Shown here: positions 26,348 to 38,800 of the stretch, piece after piece
Layout of the letters: each line of letters starts with the position of its first letter
Numbering within the stretch: position 1 is the stretch's first letter
Origin: Himantopus leucocephalus
Taxonomy: Eukaryota; Chordata; Aves; Charadriiformes; Recurvirostridae
DNA length: 64,000 bases
Direction of reading: 5' to 3'
Assembly (NCBI GenBank): GCA_003993805.1
Contig: RSEF01000002.1
Coordinates: 68,731,704-68,795,703 of the forward strand
Notes under the pieces: generated by a model
Seen by the model: the letters and a program-made list of their open reading frames with translations, nothing else
What the model was told of the DNA's origin: nothing
Database searches by the model: none
Translations under genes and position numbers: made by a program

Positions 26348-26399
26348 ATTTTAATACAGCTTCTTAAGCATAGGCATGCTTAAGAAGCTGTATTAAAAT
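26348..26399. repeat. perfect inverted repeat, 23-bp arms, 6-nt loop
   Basis: The left arm at 26348-26370 (contains acagcttcttaagca) and the right arm at 26377-26399 (contains tgcttaagaagctgt) are exact reverse complements over 23 bp. They are separated by TAGGCA. The next outer bases do not pair. As RNA it would form a single unbroken hairpin. It is shorter than a usual microRNA precursor, and perfect pairing suggests a recent origin, for example by template switching during replication. Confidence 0.97.
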
Positions 26400-29300
26400 T
26401 TAAAATATTCAGCCTTTCAACACTTACAATAATATTAGCAGAGCATATTGATGACTAATGCACTTAATAGTAGCATTGCAATCAAGTCATAGAAATCTAT
26501 GACTGATGTATGGCTTCAGAATTCCACAAATAAATTATCTTTAGAGGAACTTAAAGAATCATTTTCTTTCAGGACCCTATGAGCACCGAAGATGAATTCC
26601 AACCTAAACTTTATAGAGGAATCACAAATGAAACACAAATGCTATTCAGAAATGTTCCTAGATTTTCTGAAAAAAATATGATCTGATAGCTAAAGGACTA
26701 CTTTTTTGCATATGTTTGTATTTTCTGATAATGATAGATGGGATTTTTGTAGAACAGTTTTACTAAATATGCCAAAATGCCTATCACTAAGTTGGATAAA
26801 GAAATAAAATACACACAATGCACTACAAAGTCATCAAATATCTAACCCAAAGCACGATTAAAAAAATAAAACTGTATGCTATCATATACTCTGCACCGCT
26901 TCAGAGGAAACATGCAGCATACACATATGCCATATGTCACTTCTATGTATGGAACAAGCTTTAGCAATGCTTGAAACAAGAAACCTAATGAAAGGTCTGT
27001 TCTTCTCCTGCCTTAGAAACGGGAGAAACGTAATTTCTTACACAGCATCTTTTGACTGTCAATAATTCCTTTTTAACAACATAAGCTTTAGCCCTGGGTC
27101 ATGTGCTGTGATTTCCAAATAAACTAATAAAGTTTTATAGTAACTCTTAAGTCATAGCATAACACATCTTTTTGTCCCTACACAACAATAACAACAATTT
27201 GGCTGCAACTTAGAACATGTTAAATACCTTTTCTCTTTTTTTTCTAGAAAGGGAAACAGTTGGTTAATACAGATGGGAATAAAGTGGCTTTTTGAGTTTA
27301 CCATATTTTCAGAAAGATTCCTTTCTAGTATTTCCTCTCTCCTATCTCCACCCTCTAGTAAAATACAGAAAGCAATGACCTATTTCAACATTTTGCCTCA
27401 AAGGAAAATTAAAAGGATGCCATAAATTCGAAATAAGGATCACAGAATGCAGTGAAACATGTAAGCATAAAACCAAAAGTGACGCACGGGATGGAAACAC
27501 TTCCCTGAAACCTACAGAGAACCTCTAGACATAGCTGCAGCATCTCAGCTCAGATACTGTTTGAGGCTCAGCCATGGGAAAGAAGCCTTTTAAGAATGAG
27601 TGTGAACACATGCATGCAAACAGAAATCAGAGAAACAAGCAAAACTGACTGCGTTAAATAACACCACACAGTATTAACTACAGATTGGCACAGAAAAATA
27701 AACTGTAACCTCTTAAAACAAAATTTTCAAAAGAAATACATTCCTTTCCTCCGGTTGAACAAAATATCGAGTCATCTTGGGATTACAGTGAAGTTCGCCA
27801 TCATTTATTTAGGTTTAGAGTTACTATTCCAACAAGGCGTTTGATGCCACTCTTACTTCCAAAATATTAGTTTAAGTCTACTTTGGTTTGTAGGAATACA
27901 GAGAATGGACAAGTTTGACCTTCTATTTTTTAAAACAATTTATGTTTTGCATTTACTAAGATCTGAGTTACTAGATCCCAATACTGTTAACTGAATTCTA
28001 CTATTCAAGTATCCAATGTGGACTCACATTCCTTAAGCTTGTATTTAGGAAATATATCTTTAATCAGGATACCTAAGAAAACAAGGCTTGCATGCTGTGC
28101 ATGTATCATTCTATCCCAGAAACTTTTGAACTCATTGGCCAATTTCTATCATATTTGACAGAAAGCTAGAAATCTCAACATTAAGTTCCCAGAGGTTTCA
28201 TGAACACCAGCTGGAGAAGTGTGGCCCAAATGGGTGTCCCACTTAAGGGAAGGCAGGCAGGAGTCTGCCACTACTCAGTTTATTTGGCTGCAGCCACCAG
28301 GCTGGATCAGCTACAACTCCTCCATGGCAGGGATATCACAGGCTCCATGAGGGAGGAAGTGGGGTTCACACTGGTGGAGAATATCAGCATGACAGGCCAC
28401 CAAACTTTTAAGAAAGCAGGCTTTATCACAACATGAATGAGTTGGTCTTCAAACATATACCACAAGCATTGAGTAAAGTACAGACTCACAAGAATTTGCA
28501 ACTTGTAATTACAGTTACTTGTTCAACAACTTTAGTCTCCCTCTATTATACCTAAAGAATAGTATGTGACAATAATCAATAGTATGGGACAGTTAAATGA
28601 TTCTCTGTCTTCAGGTCATTAATATTCTTTATCACTAGGGCTCCAAGCAATTCATCATACCATATGCTTGAATGCAAGCCACTGGAGCAATAGTTTTCCT
28701 GCATATTCTCTCTGTGTACATTTCTATGCATGCGAGAACAAATATTGAGACTATCTGACAGTCTCCATTTTATTTTGCAGGTCTGTTCCAACACATTTAA
28801 CCACAATGTATATCTCCTCTTTTTCCTCCCCTCCAACCTGCCCCGTCAATGACCTTACACCCAATTTAAATGAACCACTCTCTGCTAGAAATGAGAAATA
28901 ATTCAGCCTCAGTGACGGTTTGTTAAAGCTTCTCTCATAAAAGAAATCATATACATCTTTTCAATCATTTTGAATCATATAAGGACTTTTTGGCTTAAAA
29001 AAAAATAAAAAGCTTTCACTAGTGACGTTAGGGAGTCTGGACGTCAAAGTTCAAAGTAAAATAATTTATTTGTTCCAGCCCTTAATTATAAATTTAACAT
29101 AAGGGAATCATAGCCTGAGCAATTTCTCTGCTGCAGTTTGAGAATGAGTAAGTTCTTCTGCTCTCTCAGATCAAGAAGAAGGATTTAGTAATTATCCCCA
29201 CTGCACTTTAATGCCTTTTTTCACTCTATAGAACAGCACACAAAATAGATGAAATCAACAGTACAAATTACACAAAACAACCCATGAAATTCACTTGTAA

Positions 29301-32160
29301 ATAAGTCCAATAAGAACATTTAATATCAAACTTTTCTCGAGTACTCTGAAATCACCACAGACAGATCTACAAATGGATTCAGGCTCCCAGCTCCTCCTGA
29401 TATCCTAGAGCACTGATCTTTACTTTACAGAGGTATTTAAACATCTCTGAGCTTATCATCAGGATATATGAACAGGGAACCTGGTTAGTACGTATTGTAT
29501 GGAGTCTAATTCTTCTTCAACTTCACACAAGAGCTTCTGGTACCTTTTGTGTTTATTCCAATCACTGAAACAGAATATGATAGCCTGAAATTCTGGATAA
29601 GAAGCAAAAACTTGCAAAAATGGACTCCACTTTAGCCTGGATAAACAATTTAACGTGTAACAACTGCAATATAAAAGTGTTATTGATTTAGAGAAGGAGA
29701 ACTCGTAGGAAAGTGCCTGCCTCATTAAAACCAGGATCATAAAACAAAAAGCTCTGTACTGCTAGACACAAACTGTATTGTGTCTTGCAGGAGTGTCAAG
29801 TCTTGGCAAACATCCAGTTGCTGAAACCTCGCCAGGCACATCAGATATATATTAATGCAGGATAATCTGTAAGAAAAGCATTCTTTCATAAACATTTTTT
29901 TCTTTGTAAAACCATCAATCAACTTCCTAGCTGAGCACCATGTGGCTCAGCTTAAGAGATCCTCAGAAATTCTTCAGTGTCCATAAACCACTGCCTGACT
30001 TCACAGACTTGGTGTCTTTCAGTGCCCATTGTCCTAAGTATTTGCTGAAGTTACTTGGCTGGCTGTCAGCAGCTAATTCTGATTTGTAACTTGGGAAACC
30101 AGCGGCGGGAGGTCCCTCAGACCCGACTAGTGACATCCTCAGCACCAATTAGCCAAGGTTCAGGCTGCCAGGAAAGAATTTGCTGCACTTCAAGTTATTA
30201 TACAGGAAGAACAGGAACATACAGGACCACCTAAATATCTGTCAGAAAAAGAACTAATCCAAGCATCTTGTTATTTAGCCCACCTTAAACTGCAAAGAGA
30301 AGCAAAATGATACATGTTTTTGTTCCAAAGTTTTATTTCCTAATAAAGATATATTCTAACAAATACAAGTGCATTGGCATTTCAAGAGACAGGTATTGTA
30401 AAAATAAAACAAAGCACAAAGTTTCTTTTACTACAAAACAGTAATTTTACATGAGTTACAAGGATTGGACCCAACTATCCAGGAAAAATACACACTTAAA
30501 GAATGGTTGAAACTATTTCTACACATAAAAGAACTCTACTGACATTCTGTGGAGCTTATAGATTCCATCTTAAAGTGTTAATCCCTGCCCCTCTATTCCA
30601 TAGGAAAATGGTATTTTTGTTAAGCATCTGATGTTCAGAAGAGCAAAGGCCGCTCCCTGGTTTCTAATCCAAAGCATTCCAATGTCATTACTTAAAATGT
30701 GTGTTCCAATTTTGTAACATATATTAAAGCACTGTTATTTCTACATAATTTCACAACAGTCAGGATGAGGAAATTAGCATTGTTTAAGCCAGTGGGAGAA
30801 AATATAAACAACTTCACCGTAGCTGTAACTACTGGATGAATTTCTTGTAGTCAGATTTATGAAACAAGAGGGACTGGATGACTCCATGTAATGGCAATAA
30901 TGCACTTCATCTCAGACTCAGTAGTAACTTGAATACAATCCAATTTAGAGGTGACTAAAAACCTGGTAGATTTTTGATGGTTCATATATCACCAGTTTGC
31001 TGCCTATATCAAGTTCTAAGCAGAGTGTTAATTTAAAGAAATATTACAAACTACTGGATACTTAGCGCATTACAGCTTTAGCTTGGACATGTCCACATAA
31101 GCTGGCTTGAAGCAGCTATCCCAGGCACTTATTTATAGGAGGTGAATACTAAAGGCACAGAACTCAGCAGAAACCTGTTAGAGAACCTTGACAAATATTC
31201 TAGTGATCTTAAGTTATAGTACTAATAAAAAAGTATAGTATTAATAAAACAAGTAGCTTATTTCAAGCTAGATTGTGTATGCTTACATGAGCTGCAAGCA
31301 CAGCTGTGCTTCTAGTCTGATCATACATAATTTCTTTAAAAACGGTTCTTTAGAAACATCACACTCTGTAACATTAACATTATTTGTTGATGCCTGAATG
31401 ATCTCAGCAAATAAATAACATTCATCTTATGCTACGAAGAGCACTTAATTAGCTCTCTTCTAAATTGCAAACACTCCATGGCTATGTCACCCATTGGAGA
31501 TATGCTTTTTATTTCAAATAATGAATGCATTTTAGAAACGAAAAAATAAAGTGTTTTTTGAAAGAGTGCACTTCATCTTGTTTCTGTTTCTATAACCAAA
31601 AAGTCAGTAGATAAGTTTTCTTTTACCATAATTACTTCTAACACGGTAGGAATGAATATGAGTTTACATAGCGTCAGGTACTCTATAAACATCAACCCAA
31701 TGCATCTTTTCTAAAAATCCTGCTCTACAGTCATCAGTTTGGATACTGGAAATGAAAAGCGTATACATGATAGCTCTCAACAGATGCATTCATCTGGAGT
31801 AGTTATTTCATGAGAGATTTCTCCTTCACCCCTTCCTTCTAAGCCACCTTTATAGCCTGAAATTATGACACATTACTTTCAGTACTGCTTCACCCTAAAG
31901 GCAGGTCTTGGTAGACACCTACCTCTTCATCAACCACCAACATTCCTTCGCATACAAAGCCTGACAATCGGGTCTACTGACATTGCCAAGTCTGTCCTGC
32001 TCTTTTCCAAGCCCTTGTTTTGCTTCTAAGTGTTGTGTCCTACAAGCAGCTTAACAGGATCTATACTGGATCCACAACGGTCTTACTCCCCTATTTGCTG
32101 CATGGTTCTGTCCTCTACCTTACCTTTGCACAAAACCAAACAGCAAGCTGATGAGTCAAG
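26400..32160. other. intronic DNA, nothing firmly recognised
   Basis: AT-rich sequence. Two patches are less AT-rich, about 28200-28430 and 29940-30175, and carry short chance-like frames. Neither resembles CR1 or a protein I know. No RNA gene is seen. Confidence 0.55.
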
Positions 32161-32193
32161 CTTTTTTTTTCTTTTTTCCTTTCTTTCTTTCTT
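32161..32193 (+). repeat. pyrimidine (T/C) tract
   Basis: T9 is followed by C, T6, CC and repeated CTTT units. It lies shortly before the CR1 copy but is not part of it. Confidence 0.85.
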
Positions 32194-32267
32194 AATTAGT
32201 AGTTTTCTGTCAAAAATCAACATTCCAAAGTGAACTTCGGTTTGGCTGCTCAATAAACAGGGAAACG

Positions 32268-32833
32268 ATCACTAGCGAAGTGATTGTCCTGCTGTACCCT
32301 GCACTGGTGAGGCTCCACCTCGAATACTGTGTTCAATTTTGGGCCCCTCACTACAAGAAAGACATTGAGGTGCTGGAACATGTCCCCAGGGAAGGACAAG
32401 GAAGCTGGTGACGGGTCTAGAGTACAAGTCTTATGAGGAGCGGCTGAGGGAACTGGGGTTGTTCAGTCTGGAGAAGAGGAGGCTCAGCGAGACCTTACCG
32501 CTCCCTACAACTACCTGAAAGGAGGTTGTAGCAAGGTGGGGGTCAGTCTCTTCTCCCAAGTCACAAACAACAGGACAAGAGGAAATGGCCTCAAGTTGTG
32601 CCAGAGGAGGTTTAGGATGGATCTTAGGAGAAATTTTTTCACAGAAAGGGTTATCAAACATTGGGCCAGGCTGCCCAGGGAAATGGTTGAATCACCATCC
32701 CTAGAGGTATTTAAAAGACAGGTAGACATGGTGCTTAGGGACATGGTTTAGTGGGGTTTTGGCAGTGTTACGTTAATGGTCGGACTTGATGATCTTAAAT
32801 GTCCCTTCCAATCTAGACGATTCTATGATTCTA
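32268..32833 (+). mobile_element. CR1 LINE, 5'-truncated, sense strand plus
   Basis: The distal part of CR1 ORF2 can be read with interruptions. First comes [20 protein letters not shown] around 32.3 kb. [18 protein letters not shown] follows near 32.45 kb. Then comes [11 protein letters not shown] through [19 protein letters not shown] to 32.75 kb. After it the 3' UTR ends in the diagnostic tandem ATTCTATGATTCTA at about 32819-32833. A frame change near 32.4-32.5 kb and missing upstream ORF2 show a dead, 5'-truncated insertion. No target-site duplication is expected for CR1. The open 71-codon frame at 32536-32751 is only a remnant of ORF2. Confidence 0.96.
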
Positions 32834-35800
32834 AGCAATGTAATCAAAAGAGGTAGTTGAAAGGAAGAGCATGTGGCAGTGGACAACCCTGACACTGATC
32901 AACGTAAACTGCTGCAAATAACCACCCTTAGAAAAAACCAAAAGATGTATTCAGGAAAAAAAAATATGTCAAAAACAAAACAAAAAAAGGACGGCACATC
33001 TTAAATAGCCACAACTTTTCTCCAACCACCTATTTCTTTTCCCTTCCATTCTGCAGAGAAAAGGATAAAGAAACTCACGCTGACTAAACCTAACCTTTCC
33101 CCCTCCTTCCAAGAAAGGCTACTTTTAATCCAGACTAGCTCTCCAGATGTTCACAGAGCAGCCATAAAGTGCATCATCTTAGGGGAGAGGGCAGTATAGG
33201 ACCCAGTACAAAAGGCCAGTGAAGGGAGGAGATTGAAGCTGCTCCTTGAGCCCACTGCTAGCTTCTGTTAGCTTTGAAAGTAAAACTTCATATTTTGCCT
33301 GTCATTTTAGGGCTTCTTTCCCCTTAAATCAACTTCAAATTGTCATAGACCAGGTCATTAGCTGTTCAACAACAGAAGTAGTTACTGTGTTCCGCTTACA
33401 GGCTCCAAAATTTCAGCCGTCACAAGTGCTGCAAAGTGTTTTCATTATACATACAAAGTTGACACAGAGGATCTAGGAAAAGTTCTGTAATAGCTACAAT
33501 TCCAAGTACAAACCTAGGATGGCGCAAATCAAAGTAGTCCTGCACTACGCTAAAGGATGTGAATGATATTTAACTTCTCCATTTCTGATGTAAGAGCACA
33601 AGCCCTACTGAGTTTCAGTGTGGTTTAATAATAGATATGCTGCAAAAACATTCTGCATAAAGAATGCATCTATTAAGTATTTAAACTAAGTATTTAAAAT
33701 TAAGTATTAAAAATACTATGAAGAATTTAAAACACAAGAGATTAAATACCTTTGAGCCCAAAATTGCATGCTATATGTAGGTGAGTCTTAGATTTTATTC
33801 TGGTACCTTTATATCTACATTCTTAATGAAACTCCCCACCACATTTGGGGCAACTTGTATTTATGTCAATGTTAATTACATCTCCTTATGCCTATGTGAA
33901 TTCACACAGTTGTTTTTTTTTTCAAAATTGAGACAACATATAGACAAAACAGTGCATATGGATTTCCAAACAGCTCTCAAATGTTCTTCGCCGATAACTT
34001 TTAGAGAAAGTAATGTCTCACAGGATAGAGGGACTGATGCCTCTTGCGAATTGCCTTGCTACAGATAGGATGCAACTATTAGGAATAATTTGCCAAGTTT
34101 TTACAATATAGAGAAGTTACCAGATTTATACTAGGAGCGGTGCATTCAACAGACAAACAATCTGAAAAAAAACATGGAATAGGAACAAAAGAAAAATTTG
34201 TGATGACATAAAATTACCCATAGGAAGTCAAAACTAAATTCACTGTAACAACTTGCAGAAACTATACTAAATTAGATGATAATAATATAGCCAATAAAAC
34301 CTATGCAGATAAACACAAAACAACACACCATGAAGAAAAGAAAAAAAAAAAAAAGACCTGAAAAAGATGGGCTCAAAATGATGTGCTACAGCCTAGATAA
34401 GGGAGACAAATTTTTCTCTAGAGATTTTTTGAAAGCATTATCTGACTAATTAGCACCAATCAAAAAAATCTGGCAGAATGTTAACACTGAATAAAGAAAT
34501 AATACAGAACTAAGGGGAAGCCAATGCTATGCCTCTTCACACATCCTTGGTATTCCAAAATTCTGAATTCCACCATGACATTCTTTCATAAAAGTTATTA
34601 GAAAGAAGACTGTAATAAAGTTGACACAAGAAAATGGACTAAATAACCCACAACTCATTTTGAGAAGGACAGAAGGGAAGGAGAATACAACAAAGATCTA
34701 CAAAATCATGAACTTGCAGAAAGATGATCAGGAAAATGACTATGCATTTATCTTTACTATTCAGGAATCCAACATATAATTCACCAGAGAGTCTCTCCAA
34801 TTTTCTTCAAACACCTTGTCAAGCTGAAAACATAAACCAACTTAAAGTCAAACTGAACTGTCACATTAGGAAAAAACTAAATTGAGTAGGCAAGCTCTAT
34901 CTAAGCACTTATTAACAAAGCCTTATCTAAACTATATCACTCTTCCTAACAAAAGGAAATCTTTCTATTTCAAGTATTAAAAATATTTGCACTTGAAAAG
35001 CTGAGCCATAGAAAGACATGTAATTAAGATGCTTAAATGTTGGTGTTTGAATTCAGTCTAGTGAGGTGTATCAGAATGTCATCAGGCATCTAAACAGAGT
35101 ACGCACATGTAAAACCAATGAGAATAACATGTCACAGAGCATGACATGATGCAAACATGGCAGAGAGCATCAATGGTAAGTGCAGACAGCTGTGCCACCT
35201 GGACTCAAGCAATAAGACGACCACCACTTTGTTTTATTCCAAGGAAAAAGACCTGCCAAAAACTAAGAGGTCTGGGCTTGCTTAAAAAATACTCATCCAA
35301 CTGGGATGATTTTAGATGAAAGAAAATGGGAACTGTGTAATTATACACACTTACCTTGACAAATAGAAAGCAATCTGTGATTAGAACGTAGTAATTAGTT
35401 ACAAAATGCTTCCCATGGATTTAATTACCCATCAGTCTACATGTTTCTTAATTACTTTTATCTCATTGCATCAGTAAAAATTTCTGCCTGGGGCAACTGC
35501 CACTCACTTATTTACACAGCTTCTAGTTTTTACAGTGAATATATTATAGCAACATGGCCAAACAATGCTAGAATTACAGTTGAATTTTCATGCACGAGGA
35601 ATTTCTCCCTCAATTTTCTATGGAAATTGTTTTCTGAGGTTTGAATTCAGACCTAACTTTATTATCTGTGTGTTCAGTAAGTTTCGAAACACCCAATATG
35701 TCACTTAAAAGAAATTCAAAGAAAAACCACAAGTTCTTAAGTGGGGGAAAAAAAAAAGGTTGATAGGCAAAACTAAATCTAGCATATACATAACATTTCA

Positions 35801-38800
35801 GATCAATGTATGAGATTCCTAAATTTGAATAAAATCTTAAGATAGAAGAACTTCTGAGGGAGTAAAACTGACTCCAAAACTGCCCTGTTATCAATAACAG
35901 CCTCCATCATAAGCACATCCTCTTTGGCATCCGTACTAGTTAAGGTCAAGAGATACGATTAAGCCACCCAACCTCCACAGAGTAGACAGCTGTTATGATT
36001 GAGTCACATGGAAAGAGAATGACAGAATAACTAAAAAACATGAAACCAAATTTATGGTTGCAGGAGTAACAAGAATATCTAATTTGTCTATATAATACCC
36101 AGAAAGGTTGATTCATTTGCTTGCATTTTGAGGCATTTAGGGTATAGTTGTTTTTGCTGCGGTTGTGTGCTTTTTGCTCTGACAACAGTCTCTTTGCAGC
36201 AAGAACTTTATCTTTTTGTCAACCCATGAAGTGATGGGTACGATACTCCCAATATGTAATCCATAACTATTACGCAGTATATACATTTTTATAAGGTAAT
36301 ACGTAATGAAAAAACTCATTTTTTCATACTTTAACTTTTCAGAACTTATGAATAGCAAAAGCATAAACATAGTTTAAGTGGAAAATGTCAAAAAGTCCAA
36401 ATGACAAAAATAAACATACTTCACAATGGGAAAACACTGGAGTTATTCTAGCAAAGAACAAAAGCAAAAGGTAGGTTCCTCTAGACGGTAACACATTGAT
36501 TACTATATATTTCCCAAAGAAACTTTCCTAAATTGCATGCTACTGTCATGAAGCTTGATTAAAACAATGCCTTCTCTAATGAAGGTTTTTTTTTCTGTGG
36601 GTTTTTTTGTGTTTCGTTTTGTTTTTTTTTCTTCCTGTGATATGAGTATATCCTAGTGGACTTTGTCTGTCTCTCAATATACCAGTACTTCTGTAATTTC
36701 TCTTCCAACTTATTATTCCAGATACCATCAATTTCATATCACATTTGCATATGTTTATGCATTAATGAACAGAATAAAAAGATTAAAAATTGGTCATCAG
36801 ATGCTATCTTCCTACATGCTTTCCTTAATGTTTCTCTATCATTTTAACAGTTTAAATATTTTTTGAAAATGTGAAGTTATTATCAAAAAAGACAATGCCA
36901 AATATGCCTTTAGTCATATGAATTCAAGTGTGTGTAAAAGACTGCACCTCTTACACTATATTTTTATTTCTAAAAACTACATAATCTTAGATTTATTTTC
37001 TCATGTATATAGGTATTGAAAACGTTTCCATGAGAGTAAAGGAAAAGGGGTTGGAATACAAGCTTCTAGCAAGAAAAAAAAAGCTAGGTTCTGGTTTTAC
37101 AGTCGTCACTAGAAGTAGCTCATGATCAAAGACAATAAAAAACCAAGGAGATACATATACAAATGTTACTTTGACATCAAGTCATATGAATTAAAATCAT
37201 CAGCTACTGCTTGATAACTAGTGAAATTCACAAGTATTAAAAATGAAATGTGTTTGCAAATCAGTCTTTGCACATCACCAGAGATACTCATGGCATCTTT
37301 TGGAGAAATAGCAATACAAAGCAGTACGGTCAGCTAGCCAAGGCAAGGCAGTAGCCACCATCATCTGCCCTCTCCTTTGAGGACCTGGGACACCTTGCCT
37401 GCCTGACATAACAACGTCCCTTCTGCCTGGCTCCTTTTATACCTGGCTAGCAAAAATCCCAGGTTACTGGTGTGAGTCTGAACATACACGTCTCAACTGG
37501 ACTGTCATCAAAAGCCAGATTTTCCACTCAGCTTTAGTAGTTAAAAATCAATGAGTAAAGTAATCTTAATGTGCAAAAGTTGCAGGTCTGTTGAATTATT
37601 AATAAGCAATACAACTGTAAATGCTTTTGTTCACCATTCTTCAGTGCACTTGCAAATGATTTCAAAATGAAAGGTGCTGAAGCATGAAGACTGTAGGCAG
37701 CCATTGCTTTTTGAAATCACAGTGCAGGGAATTGGTGGAATTCTTGCCTGCCTGGGTTATAATCAGACATTGTGAACTTTCCTTGAAAGCAGACTTCAAA
37801 TTCACAGGGGTCCCCAGCCTTCAATCAAGAAAATGCTTGAAACGACCTCCATCTGTATTCTTCCCAAAGACTTACATAAATATTTAATATAAGAAATGCA
37901 CTGTTTAAACACAATGAATAGCTTGTGAAATTAAAGTTGGCTGACGGATTACCCGATATAATACACAGTAAACAATGGTAGAGAAACCATAGGCAGAGCC
38001 ACATGCTTTTCTTCTGCTCTTCAGCTAAATGAATCAGAAAGGAACATGAAGGCAAATTTCATGATTCAGAAAAAAGAAAAGATTCTGTATATGTCTTCTC
38101 TGCAGCTGATGGGCAAGTGTCTGTTGTGTACCCTTGCACATACAAGATCAGGAACGTGCTCTGTATTAAGACTGTTGTACCAGCTTGCTATATCTTTCTT
38201 TTTTCTGAATCACCTCTTTGCGAGCCAGTACAGCCTTCCTCCCCAGCCTCTTCAAAGACCTACAATGATAAAGCTGGGAAGACAAAGCTCTGCCCAAGAT
38301 TTTAAGACAGGGCTTAAAAGGGTGTGTAATTAAATGACCCAATTTTGAAAATCACTAGACATCACATAACACTAAAACCATAGCAAATGCTTTGCAGGCT
38401 GCCTGACATACAGCCTCAACCAATACACACTGAGACAACTGCATTAGCAAATCTGTCAACAGAGCACATCCTAGCACTTTTTTCCACAGATTTGCACTAC
38501 ATATGGCTGTGGCTTTCTGGAAAAGTAGTTGTATGTAATTTACAAAATTCCCAAATTTAAACATGCACAATGACTTTTGCAATGTATGCTGCCTGCTCTG
38601 TGGGCTTGTGTTTGATATTAATATACAGATATATATAGCCACATATATAAGAAAAGATATAAGCTTATGTTTACACTAACAGGCACTATTTTGAGCCCTT
38701 ATAATATCTGAAACACCTAAATATAAAAGCACAAATATTACAAATATTTGTATGCTTTCAACCCAAAATTACACCTTAAGTGTTCTGAAATACATCTCTT

